From CAYXUW01 sp964468375 (GTDB lineage: Bacteria > Planctomycetota > Phycisphaerae > Sedimentisphaerales > Anaerobacaceae): a stretch of 20,276 nucleotides of DNA. Every line of letters begins with the position of its first letter. Position 1 is the stretch's first letter. The DNA is taken from assembly GCA_964468375.1 (NCBI GenBank), contig CAYXUW010000030.1, forward strand, positions 1 through 20,276, written 5' to 3'. Under the pieces are notes generated by a model. The model saw only the letters and a list, made by a program, of their open reading frames with translations, was not told the DNA's origin and searched no databases. This document shows positions 1 to 7,253 of the stretch, piece after piece. The position numbers were made by a program, and so were the translations under genes.

Positions 1-304
1 GTTCGGCGGCCTCGAGGGCAAGCTGGCCGCTGAGCTTGGCAATGAAAATTCTAAGGTCCGCTGTAAGCTCATTTCCTTTTATGGGTTTCTGTTCCTGTAT
101 ATCCTTGGGATGGAAACCGGTTATGTGAAAACAGACGAATTCGAAAGGGTATTCTTTGTCGTTTTCAATAATTTCTAGTAGCTTTTCAGCGGATTCGAGT
201 TGCTTTCGGCGTTTCTGGGGGGGCGCAAAGTGGAGCTGTATCAGTAACTGCGCCAAGTTTTGATTCTTTATCTGTCGCATATAACCAAGTGTCCATTTTA
301 CCAA
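1..304 (-). CDS. N-terminal part of a regulator-like protein, truncated by window edge
   Basis: The reading frame is open from about 406 down to the window edge, with no ATG before 280. I place the start at TTG 304-302 because the peptide then begins MVKWTLGYMRQIKNQ; the alternative is ATG 280-278. No SD precedes either start. The visible ~101 residues are charged and helical (QKRRKQLESAEKLLEII), followed by KEYPFEFVCFHITGFHPK and a segment ending in LRIFIAKLSGQLA. From memory this resembles the N-terminal region that precedes the helix-turn-helix in planctomycete sigma-70-like or HTH regulators; that is recollection, not a search result. The DNA-binding part would lie outside the window. A terminator hairpin sits directly upstream, so the gene probably has its own promoter. 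That it is a coding region is fairly likely; the function is uncertain. Confidence 0.55.
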   Translation of the reverse strand, partial: MVKWTLGYMRQIKNQNLAQLLIQLHFAPPQKRRKQLESAEKLLEIIENDKEYPFEFVCFHITGFHPKDIQEQKPIKGNELTADLRIFIAKLSGQLALEAAE

Positions 305-315
305 AATAGGCGCAG

Positions 316-343
316 AAAAACAGCGTTTTTTAACGCTGTTTTT
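316..343 (-). terminator. Rho-independent terminator after the corrinoid protein gene
   Basis: A perfect 12-bp inverted repeat (AAAAACAGCGTT at 316-327 and AACGCTGTTTTT at 332-343) with a 4-nt loop. On the minus strand the stem ends in a T-run, so it works as an intrinsic terminator for the corrinoid gene that stops at 407. The A/T ends make it potentially bidirectional. Confidence 0.8.
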
Positions 344-406
344 GGGTTTTATCGTGTAGATGTCCTGAGCCGCTTCTTGCGATTGACGAAAGAGGCCTAG
401 CGAGCT

Positions 407-1033
407 TTAAGCGATGAGAGTTTTGGCCACATCGACGGCCGAAGCGGCATCGGGTGCATAACCGTCGGCGCCAATCTTGTCCGCATAGCCCTGTGTTACC
501 GGAGCGCCGCCTACCATAACCTTGGTTGAAATACCGGCGTCTCTCATCGCCTTTAAGGTTTTGTCTAAGGCGGGCATTGTTGTAGTCAGAAGTGCGCTCA
601 TACCAATCAGGTGCGGCTGCTCGGCTTTGACCTTTTCGATGAATACTTCAGGCGGGACATCGATGCCGATGTCAACAACTTCGAAGCCGGCACCTTTTAA
701 CATCATTACCACTAAATTTTTACCGATATCATGCAAGTCTCCCTCCACAGTTCCTATGAGGTATTTTGCCGTCGGCGCTACGCCTGCCTTGGCAAGTTCC
801 GGTTCGAGAAGGTCTGTTGCCGATTTCATTGCCCTGGCACAAATAAGCACCTCCGGTATGTAAACTTCATTTCTTTTGAAACGGCCTCCAACGACATCCA
901 TTCCGGCCATTAATCCGTCGTTGAGAACGGTTTTAGCCGGTATGCCTTCGGCAAGGGCCGCCTTGGTCAGTTCTATTGCGGCGTTCTGGTCGCCTTTGAT
1001 GATTGCGTCTGCCAGCGCTTTCAAATCTGCCAT
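407..1033 (-). CDS. Methyltransferase corrinoid (cobalamin-binding) protein, MtbC/MttC type
   Basis: A 208-residue cytoplasmic corrinoid protein of the class that carries a methyl group on cobalamin between a substrate methyltransferase and a second methyltransferase. Residues ~1-88 form the helical cap domain found in MetH, MtaC, MtbC and MttC. Residues ~90-208 form the Rossmann-like B12 domain. The cobalt-ligating signature is complete: D99-x-H101-x-x-G104 in GDLHDIGKNLV, then GMSALLTTTM (144-153) and GGAPVT (175-180). The length is typical of the family. The ATG is preceded by a good SD (GAGGTG). The gene runs divergently from the Etf operon and ends at a strong terminator. No substrate methyltransferase (MttB, MtbB, MtaB), RamA-like reactivase or MtbA-like partner is visible, so the methyl donor (methylamines, glycine betaine, methoxy compounds) cannot be assigned. 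Confidence 0.93.
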   Translation of the reverse strand: MADLKALADAIIKGDQNAAIELTKAALAEGIPAKTVLNDGLMAGMDVVGGRFKRNEVYIPEVLICARAMKSATDLLEPELAKAGVAPTAKYLIGTVEGDLHDIGKNLVVMMLKGAGFEVVDIGIDVPPEVFIEKVKAEQPHLIGMSALLTTTMPALDKTLKAMRDAGISTKVMVGGAPVTQGYADKIGADGYAPDAASAVDVAKTLIA

Positions 1034-1092
1034 ATTTGTTCACCTCATAACAAGTTATTAATCTGAGTTTTTACTTAACAGCCAAAACGGGA

Positions 1093-1121
1093 ATTAAACA
1101 CTATTTCACGACCTAAAACAA
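1093..1121 (-). promoter_or_regulatory. Possible sigma-70-type promoter for the corrinoid gene
   Basis: On the minus strand TTGTTT (1121-1116) and TTTAAT (1098-1093) are separated by 17 bp, about 60 bp upstream of the corrinoid start. The intergenic region 1034-1302 between the divergent genes is AT-rich, so a chance match is possible. Confidence 0.3.
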
Positions 1122-1302
1122 GCTGTTTTTGGTTATATCCCCAATTTTAACGATAAAATCAACAGTATAACCACATATAAGAGCAAATTTATGTTATTTG
1201 CAAAAATGCCGGAAATTGATATATCTATATGTTTTATTGATGTTATATCCGCTGATTTAATAATTTTGGTGCAGACGGTAGGATGTTTGCCGGACGGTAG
1301 AT

Positions 1303-3396
1303 ATGAGTAATTACATAGTTTTGGTAAAACAGGTTCCCGACGTAACGCAGATTACCGATGATGCGTTCGACCCTGAAACCGGGACGCTTATCAGAAGCCG
1401 TTTGGCAGGCGTTATCAATGACCTTGATGCACAGGCGCTGGCTTTTGCGAACTATATGAAAAAGATCGGCGACGACCGCAATGGCAAAATCATCGCCCTG
1501 ACTATGGGGCCGCCTATGGCCGAAGAGGTTTTGCGATACAGCTTAAGCAGATGTGCCGACGCTGCGGTAATGCTGACCGACAAAGCTCTCGGCGGAGCAG
1601 ATACGGTGGCTACGGCCAATCCTTTGGCTTGTGCCGTCAGAAGAATAGTTAAAGATTTTTTTGAAGGAAGCGCCGATTATTATGTGGTCTGCGGAATGCA
1701 GTCGGTAGATGGTGATACCGCTCAGGTGCCTCCGCAGATAGCTGAGGAGTTGTCGGTTCCCTGCATAGCGTATGCCACCGACACTGAATTCAAAGACAGC
1801 CGTTTCGAATTTACTCGTATTATCAGCGGTGGTAGTCAGACAGTTGCCGCTAAAAAATTACCTGCGGTAATCACCGTTGCCAAATTCGAGTATCCATTAT
1901 TTGCTGCGTTTGCGGCAGCGCGGCGAGCCAACAGGATGAATGTTGTTTGCTGGAGCGGTGATGACATCAAGGCGACCCACATGGGTGCTAAGGGTTCGAA
2001 GACGCGTGTAATCCGGGTTTTCCCCCCAGGCAAAAGCGCCAGGAAATGTCAGCAACTCGGCGATGTGAAATCGTTAGCTAAAGCGCTTGTTGACAGCTTC
2101 AGAAACAGAGCCGAGCTTGCCCGCAGTGAGAGTGGTGAAAAGGGCCGCTACGTTTTACCAAGCAGGCGGGCGGACGGCTTTGACAGGAGCTTCGAGAGAA
2201 CGAAAAAGGAAAACGAGGATTTCCAAATCTTATCACAGACGTTAAAGGATTTGGGTATTAGCGAAGTCAGTCGTATTGATGAGTATATTGAAGAGAAAAT
2301 TCTTTCCGTTGCAGGGAGACATTTTCATAAGAGAGCGCTGGGTGATATGATAAACGGCCTGCAACTGAACGAACCCAGTTTTAGCGGCGAGGTCTGGGTC
2401 GTCGCCGAGCATAATTCCACAGCGGTGCATCCGGCGACGTTCGAGCTTATAGGTAAGGCCCGCGAGCTTGCGGATTCTTTGGAAACCAAAGTGGGCGTAT
2501 GTTTAGCTGGGCACAAAATTGAGCCGATGGCGAAAGAATTAATCACTGCCGGCGCAGATAATATCTACATTATTGATGATGAGCTGCTGAGTGTATTTGA
2601 CCCCTCTGCATACCGCAAAGCTGTTGCCGATTGCATAAATGCACATTGGCCGCAAATTGTTCTTTTCGGTGCGACGGCTCGGGGCAGAATGCTGGCGCCT
2701 ATGGTCTCTTACCGGCTCGGTTGCGGGCTCACCGCCGACTGCACATCGTTCGATATCAGAGACAGCTCGCGGATGGGCCGGATAGCAATCCTTATGCAGA
2801 CGAGACCGGCGCTAGGCGGCAATGTTATGGCGGCTATATGCACGAAAGATTCGAAGTCGCAAATGGCTACAGCTAGGCCGGGGGTTATGAAACGGCTGCC
2901 GCCGGATAAGTCCAGAACGAGTAAAATCATAAAACACAAGGTCCGGCTTTGCGATGATGATATAAGTTTGGAAATTATAAAGACGGAGCTTGGTGTTGGC
3001 TCTGTGAATTTTGATGCAGAGGTTATAATCAGCGGTGGCAGAGGGATGCAAAATCGGGATAACTACGAACGACTTGTGGGTTCACTCTGTAATTGCCTCG
3101 GTAGAAAGTTAAATACAATTGTTGAAAGAGGCGCTTCGCGAGCGGCGGTCGAGCAGGGTTTTGCTGAGCGTATACACCAAGTGGGGCAAACGGGCACCTC
3201 CGTCGGACCGAAACTTTATATTGCTCTGGGAGTGTCTGGGGCTATTCAGCATATGATAGGTGTTGCGAACGCCGGAACTATAGTCGCCGTTAACAGCGAC
3301 CCGAACGCCCCTGTATTTAAGCAATGCGATTACTATATTGTCGGCGATGTAGAGGAAGTGGTGCCGCAGCTGGTTCAGGCGATGGAGACCGGGTAA
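1303..3396 (+). CDS. Electron transfer flavoprotein, EtfB-EtfA fusion, bifurcating-type signatures
   Basis: A 697-residue fusion of both ETF subunits. Residues 1-~267 are EtfB (FixA): MSNYIVLVKQVPDVTQI, NDLDAQALAFA (39-49), LTMGPP (66-71), GGADTVATA (97-105) and VDGDTAQVPPQIAEEL (135-150). The GDTAQV form, rather than the DDCNQT form of mitochondrial EtfB, is the signature of electron-bifurcating ETFs such as that of Acidaminococcus. Residues ~363-697 are EtfA (FixB): N-terminal domain from VWVVAEH, then the C-terminal FAD domain with GGRGM (578-582), QVGQTG (626-631), SGAIQHM (645-651) and NSDPNAPVF. A ~95-residue charged linker (~268-362) matches nothing I recognise. The ATG has no convincing SD. 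The stop is 2 bp before the ETF:quinone oxidoreductase start, so the two are co-transcribed and very likely partners. The ETF assignment is near certain; bifurcation is inferred. Confidence 0.95.
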   Translation: MSNYIVLVKQVPDVTQITDDAFDPETGTLIRSRLAGVINDLDAQALAFANYMKKIGDDRNGKIIALTMGPPMAEEVLRYSLSRCADAAVMLTDKALGGADTVATANPLACAVRRIVKDFFEGSADYYVVCGMQSVDGDTAQVPPQIAEELSVPCIAYATDTEFKDSRFEFTRIISGGSQTVAAKKLPAVITVAKFEYPLFAAFAAARRANRMNVVCWSGDDIKATHMGAKGSKTRVIRVFPPGKSARKCQQLGDVKSLAKALVDSFRNRAELARSESGEKGRYVLPSRRADGFDRSFERTKKENEDFQILSQTLKDLGISEVSRIDEYIEEKILSVAGRHFHKRALGDMINGLQLNEPSFSGEVWVVAEHNSTAVHPATFELIGKARELADSLETKVGVCLAGHKIEPMAKELITAGADNIYIIDDELLSVFDPSAYRKAVADCINAHWPQIVLFGATARGRMLAPMVSYRLGCGLTADCTSFDIRDSSRMGRIAILMQTRPALGGNVMAAICTKDSKSQMATARPGVMKRLPPDKSRTSKIIKHKVRLCDDDISLEIIKTELGVGSVNFDAEVIISGGRGMQNRDNYERLVGSLCNCLGRKLNTIVERGASRAAVEQGFAERIHQVGQTGTSVGPKLYIALGVSGAIQHMIGVANAGTIVAVNSDPNAPVFKQCDYYIVGDVEEVVPQLVQAMETG

Positions 3397-3398
3397 AA

Positions 3399-5069
3399 AT
3401 GTCAAACGATAAAGACTACAGCAAGGTGCAGGTTCTGATAGTTGGTGCCGGGCCGGCGGGTTTGGCTTGCGCGATACAGCTAAAAGCGCAGAAGCCGGAT
3501 ATGGAAGTTTGTGTAGTAGAAAAAGCCGCCGATTTGGGCAATCACAATCTCTCCGGCGCAGTTCTGGAAGCCGAACCGCTGCGTACGCTGTTGGATTTTG
3601 CTGTTCCTGGCTGGCGGGATAGCGAGACGGCTAAGGATATTTTGGCAGAGAAAGTCAGTAAAGACAACATTATGTTCCTTCTCGGAAAGAAGAGGTCGTT
3701 TCATATCTTCTTTGCGATTAAGCTTGCTAAAATATTCGGGTTGGGTTTCGGGCAGATGATACATAAGGGTGACTATATTTTATCTATAAGCAAGTTGACC
3801 AGATGGATGGGGCAGATTGCCAAAGAGCTTGGTGTTGAAGTGCTGACAGGTTTCGCAGTTGAAGATATTATTCTCGATGAGTCGGCGAATATTGTCCGAG
3901 GCGTCAAGCTTGTTGATCAGGGCTTTGACAAAGAAGGCCGGAAACAGCCGAACTTTGTAGAAGGTGAAACTATAAGCGCTGATTTTGTCGTGCTTGCCGA
4001 GGGCTGCGACGGATTTCTGACCGAGAAATTCGTAGAAAAGGCCGGCCTGCAGAGGCAGTCGCATCAGCTTTACTCGGTGGGTGTCAAAGAGCTCATAAAG
4101 GTGAGCAGTGAGCAATATAGTAAATTTACTTCAGGCCGTGTCGTTCATGCTATGGGTTATCCAATCTGGACTCCGGTTTTCGGGCCCGGAATGTTTGGCG
4201 GTGGGATAATGTATCCGGCCGGTAACGACGGTATCGCTGTTGGCATGATTGTCGGCGCCGACTGGAAATACTGCGATTTCAATCCGCAGGATGCGCTGAC
4301 AAGCTTCAAGGAGCACAGGTTTGTAAAGCAGTTTGTCAACGGCGGCACAGTAATTGAAGCCGGCGCAAAAATGATTCCCGAAGGCGGTTATTATGCCATA
4401 CCAAGGGACCCGCAAAGCGGCAGCATCGGCAAAGGCAATTGCATAATAGCGGGAGACAGCGCTGGTTTTGTAAATATGCTAAAAATAAAGGGACTGCATA
4501 ATGCTATCGGCTCCGGGATATTCGCAGCGAAGGCAGTTGCTGATACACAGGATTCACCGTGGGCCGCAGCGGATAAGTATACAGAGCTGATAGACCATTC
4601 TAGTATTGCCAAGGAGATGAAGTCGGCGAAGAATTTCCGCCAGACGGTCGCAAAGTTTGGGCCTTTGCAGGGGCTGCCGTTGTCTGTTTTAGGAATACTT
4701 TTGCCTAAATTCGATGTCGAAGAAGATTACAAGGCGATGACCGCCGCGCGATATAAATTAAAACCTAAACAGCAATTCGACAAGGATACATTTACCGCAA
4801 TGGCGGCGACCGAGCATCGCGAGGAACAGCCCAGTCACCTTAAAATCTTAGACACCAATATCTGTACGGGAAAATGCACGCCGAGATTTGATAGACCCTG
4901 CATCACATTTTGCCCAGCGGGAGTATATGAAACGGTGCACGGTGAGGTAAAACCAGCCAATCCGTCGAATTGTCTGCATTGCAAGACCTGCCAGAGAAAA
5001 TGTCCGTTCGATAATATCAGATGGACGGCGCCGGAAGGCGCCGGCGGGCCGCGCTATAAGCGAATGTAA
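3399..5069 (+). CDS. ETF:quinone oxidoreductase with FixX-like ferredoxin tail (FixC-FixX fusion)
   Basis: A 556-residue membrane-associated FAD/iron-sulfur enzyme that passes electrons from ETF to quinone. The start is the ATG at 3399, with GGAG about 11 nt upstream; it yields MSNDKDYSKVQVLIVGAGPAG with the FAD dinucleotide-binding GxGxxG at 16-21. Mid-protein it has the ETF-QO features NHNLSGAVLE and, later, GDSAGFVNMLKIKGLHNAI, the second FAD contact. The last ~70 residues are a ferredoxin-like domain with eight cysteines: C489, C493, C501, C505, C525, C528, C531 and C535. Classical ETF-QO needs only the last group for one [4Fe-4S] cluster. Eight cysteines are more like FixX with two clusters, so the protein can be read as FixC fused to FixX. 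It follows the EtfBA gene by 2 bp. Confidence 0.95.
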   Translation: MSNDKDYSKVQVLIVGAGPAGLACAIQLKAQKPDMEVCVVEKAADLGNHNLSGAVLEAEPLRTLLDFAVPGWRDSETAKDILAEKVSKDNIMFLLGKKRSFHIFFAIKLAKIFGLGFGQMIHKGDYILSISKLTRWMGQIAKELGVEVLTGFAVEDIILDESANIVRGVKLVDQGFDKEGRKQPNFVEGETISADFVVLAEGCDGFLTEKFVEKAGLQRQSHQLYSVGVKELIKVSSEQYSKFTSGRVVHAMGYPIWTPVFGPGMFGGGIMYPAGNDGIAVGMIVGADWKYCDFNPQDALTSFKEHRFVKQFVNGGTVIEAGAKMIPEGGYYAIPRDPQSGSIGKGNCIIAGDSAGFVNMLKIKGLHNAIGSGIFAAKAVADTQDSPWAAADKYTELIDHSSIAKEMKSAKNFRQTVAKFGPLQGLPLSVLGILLPKFDVEEDYKAMTAARYKLKPKQQFDKDTFTAMAATEHREEQPSHLKILDTNICTGKCTPRFDRPCITFCPAGVYETVHGEVKPANPSNCLHCKTCQRKCPFDNIRWTAPEGAGGPRYKRM

Positions 5070-5129
5070 GACAGGCCGCAGCGTATCTTTGGGGTGGGTC
5101 TTATAAAAATCCCCACAATAGAGCATATT

Positions 5130-5159
5130 TTGGCTACACGTGAAAAATCGAATTACATA
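5130..5159 (+). promoter_or_regulatory. Possible promoter for the envelope cluster
   Basis: TTGGCT (5130-5135) and TACATA (5154-5159) with an 18-bp spacer, in the AT-rich gap between the ETF:QO gene and the amidase-like gene. It is the best match I found in that gap, but neither box is strong. Confidence 0.25.
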
Positions 5160-5302
5160 AAGTATTGTTTTTGTAAAGCCGATAACAAAAGTGTGGATTC
5201 GCATTATAAAAGCGGAGCGTTAATCAAATATTATAAGGGATGCGGAGGGGCCTATTTTGCAATACATTGTGAAAAGTGAGTTCTGATAAAAAAGGGGGAA
5301 TT

Positions 5303-5851
5303 ATGTCGGTTCAGTCAAGGCGGGCGATGGTTTTTGTGGCTTTGCTGGCTTCAATGACAGTCGGAACAATAGTTTTAATGGCTCTTGGCAATAATCCCCC
5401 TTCGGCAGGAGAGTTTTGTCTGTCTGGGTATTATCATCTCGACCCTATAGAAAAGGTTATTGTTTCTCGTGTTGCTCAATTCCCCGACCGCTGGAACCGA
5501 ATCGAGATTTGCGATAGCGGTACTAAAGCCGGCAACATAAAACAATTAGCTTCACTGAGCGGCTTGAATAATCCCGGTGATATTGACTGTCATTTTGTTA
5601 TATGCAACGGCCTCGGTGCCGCTGATGGTCAAATACAGCCGACCGAGAAATGGCAGAGACAATGGTCGATTATTTCAGACCGAAATCAGAAAGGCAGTGA
5701 TAAGACTATCCGAGTCTGCGTTATATCCGATGGCGAGAGCACCCTTCCTACTGATTTCCAGATTAAAAGGAAGGAAGCATTAGTCGAGGGGCTGTGCAGA
5801 AAGTTCGATATTCGGCCCGATTCCATCTGCTACTCTGACAGTTGGCAGTAA
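5303..5851 (+). CDS. Membrane-anchored, degenerate amidase-fold (Amidase_2/PGRP-like) protein
   Basis: 182 residues. The start is the ATG at 5303 with a strong SD (AGGGGGA, 4-5 nt upstream), preferred over a GTG at 5276. Residues ~8-29 form an N-terminal membrane anchor. The rest follows the framework of N-acetylmuramoyl-L-alanine amidases of the Amidase_2/PGRP fold: WNRIEICDSGTKAGN (64-78) where active enzymes have W-x-x-I-V-I-H-H-S-x-T; DCHFVICNGLGAADGQI (95-111) where they have YHFVI-x-NG-x-x-DG-x-I; a KWQRQW segment; and PTDFQIKRKEALVEGLCRKF (149-168). The first zinc histidine is replaced (CDSG), no GHxD motif follows FDIRPDSI, and the chain ends before a CPG motif. It is therefore probably a non-catalytic peptidoglycan-binding or scaffolding relative. 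Its position before mreBC and an L,D-transpeptidase fits a cell-wall role. Family assignment is by pattern only. Confidence 0.6.
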   Translation: MSVQSRRAMVFVALLASMTVGTIVLMALGNNPPSAGEFCLSGYYHLDPIEKVIVSRVAQFPDRWNRIEICDSGTKAGNIKQLASLSGLNNPGDIDCHFVICNGLGAADGQIQPTEKWQRQWSIISDRNQKGSDKTIRVCVISDGESTLPTDFQIKRKEALVEGLCRKFDIRPDSICYSDSWQ

Positions 5852-6003
5852 CGGCCGCAATCCTGCGAAATACCGCTGAATAAAATCCGCAGCTTTTACC
5901 TGTTTATGGGACTTAAAAAATCAGCCGGTCCTATAAATACTTTCTATTTGAGGATTTTTCGCAGGCGCGTTTTCAAAGACACATCATACATAAAGCGGTT
6001 ACT

Positions 6004-6057
6004 CGATAAGACCGACGATTTCGATAAGAGCGGCATCTTCGATAGAACCCGCAGAAC
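6004..6057 (+). repeat. Three degenerate 18-bp tandem units upstream of mreB
   Basis: Units start at 6004, 6022 and 6040, each beginning CGATA; units 1 and 2 agree at 13 of 18 positions, unit 3 at about half. They lie in the gap between the amidase-like gene and mreB, inside an open frame (5906-6118, 70 codons, no SD) where they would encode the repeated hexapeptide DKTDDF, DKSGIF, DRTRRT. I do not call that frame a gene: it has no start signal and no recognised relatives. Confidence 0.35.
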
Positions 6058-6130
6058 TGTGAAATCAGATAGCGGAATAGATCGGTTGATATTGATGCCC
6101 GATAAACGAGATTTGTGAAAGGAGTCAAAA

Positions 6131-7186
6131 GTGGTAGTAGACACAGTTATAGGCAGCTTCAGCATGGATATGGGCATTGACCTTGGTACATGCACGACCT
6201 TGGTTTGTGCGCGGGATAAAGGTATTGTGCTTAATGAACCATCTGTGGTTGCTGTTCGCAAAGGAACTAATACAGTTCTAAACAACGGCGAGGCGGTCGG
6301 TTTCGTTGCACGTGATATGCTCGGCAAGACACCGGGCTCGATTAGTGCAATAAGACCTTTGAAAGGCGGTGTAATCGGCGATTTCGAAGTTACCGAGGCG
6401 ATGCTGGGATATTTTATCAGGAAGGTCCATGGCAGAAATGGTTTTGTCAGACCCCGAGTGGTAATAGCCGTGCCGAGCGGAATAACATCTGTCGAGCGGC
6501 GGGCGGTTATCGAGAGCGCCGAATACGCAGGCGCCAGAAGGGTTTATCTTGTCAGTGAGCCGATGGCGGCGGGAATCGGGGCGGGACTGCCTATTACTGA
6601 GCCGACTGCTTCGATGATTGTCGATATCGGCGGTGGAACGACAGAAGTAGCGATAATAACTCTGGCGGATATCGCAAGCTACGAATCAGCTCGTGTCGGC
6701 GGCGATAATATGGACGAGGCGATAATTAACCACCTGAAGAAAACCTACAATTTGCTCATCGGTGAGCCGAGAGCTGAAAAAGTCAAAATACAAATCGGCT
6801 CTGCCGCTCCGTTGGAGAAGGAACTGACGATGGAGGTGTCAGGAAGAGACACGATTTCGGGACTGCCGAGAAAAATAGTCATAACCAGCGAGGAAATCCG
6901 TGAAGCGCTGCGTGAACCCGTCGCCGGGATTATAGAGGCGGTTACAATGACACTGGAAAGGACGGAACCGGAACTGGCCGCCGATTTGATAGAAAACGGC
7001 GTGCATATTTGCGGCGGTGGGTCATTACTGCGCGGGATGGATACCGTCTTGGCAAACGCGACGGGTTTGAACGTCGTGAGGGTGGACGACCCGCTGAGTT
7101 GCGTAGCCCGTGGTACCAGCGTGTATTTGGAAAATCTGGAACTGTGGAAAGATACGATGGACTATGACGGAAACGGATGGGAATGA
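6131..7186 (+). CDS. mreB: Rod-shape-determining actin homologue MreB
   Basis: A 351-residue bacterial actin that polymerises on the inner membrane and guides lateral peptidoglycan synthesis. The start is GTG at 6131, fixed by a strong SD (AAAGGAG, 6118-6124); an internal ATG would cut into the first beta strand. Actin/Hsp70-fold motifs are in order: phosphate-1 loop DLGTCTTLV (17-25), PLKGGVIGDF (76-85), IAVPSGITSVERRA (112-125), EPMAAGIGAGLP (143-154), phosphate-2 loop VDIGGGTTE (164-172), VGGDNMD (189-195), LREPVAGII, and the adenosine motif CGGGSLLRGM (294-303). The phosphate-1 loop has CT where most MreBs have AN. An acidic ~12-residue tail extends past the usual end. mreC follows after 67 bp; mreD, the elongation-specific PBP gene and rodA are not in the window. 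Confidence 0.97.
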   Translation: MVVDTVIGSFSMDMGIDLGTCTTLVCARDKGIVLNEPSVVAVRKGTNTVLNNGEAVGFVARDMLGKTPGSISAIRPLKGGVIGDFEVTEAMLGYFIRKVHGRNGFVRPRVVIAVPSGITSVERRAVIESAEYAGARRVYLVSEPMAAGIGAGLPITEPTASMIVDIGGGTTEVAIITLADIASYESARVGGDNMDEAIINHLKKTYNLLIGEPRAEKVKIQIGSAAPLEKELTMEVSGRDTISGLPRKIVITSEEIREALREPVAGIIEAVTMTLERTEPELAADLIENGVHICGGGSLLRGMDTVLANATGLNVVRVDDPLSCVARGTSVYLENLELWKDTMDYDGNGWE

Positions 7187-7253
7187 AAAGTATGGTAGAT
7201 TAGTGACTAAACGTTGTCGGTTTCTTGACAGATTTGAAGTATGAGCGGCTGAT

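Noticed and set aside
2709..3405. Several minus-strand frames antisense to the EtfA half
   Set aside because: They overlap conserved FAD-binding sequence on the plus strand and show no protein features of their own.
5091..5116. GTGGG/CCCAC hairpin after the ETF:QO gene as a terminator
   Set aside because: A 5-bp stem with a 13-nt loop and no T-run.
5094..5279. 61-codon plus-strand open frame between the ETF:QO gene and the amidase-like gene
   Set aside because: No SD, no recognisable composition or domain, and it overlaps a possible promoter; most likely a chance frame in an AT-rich gap.
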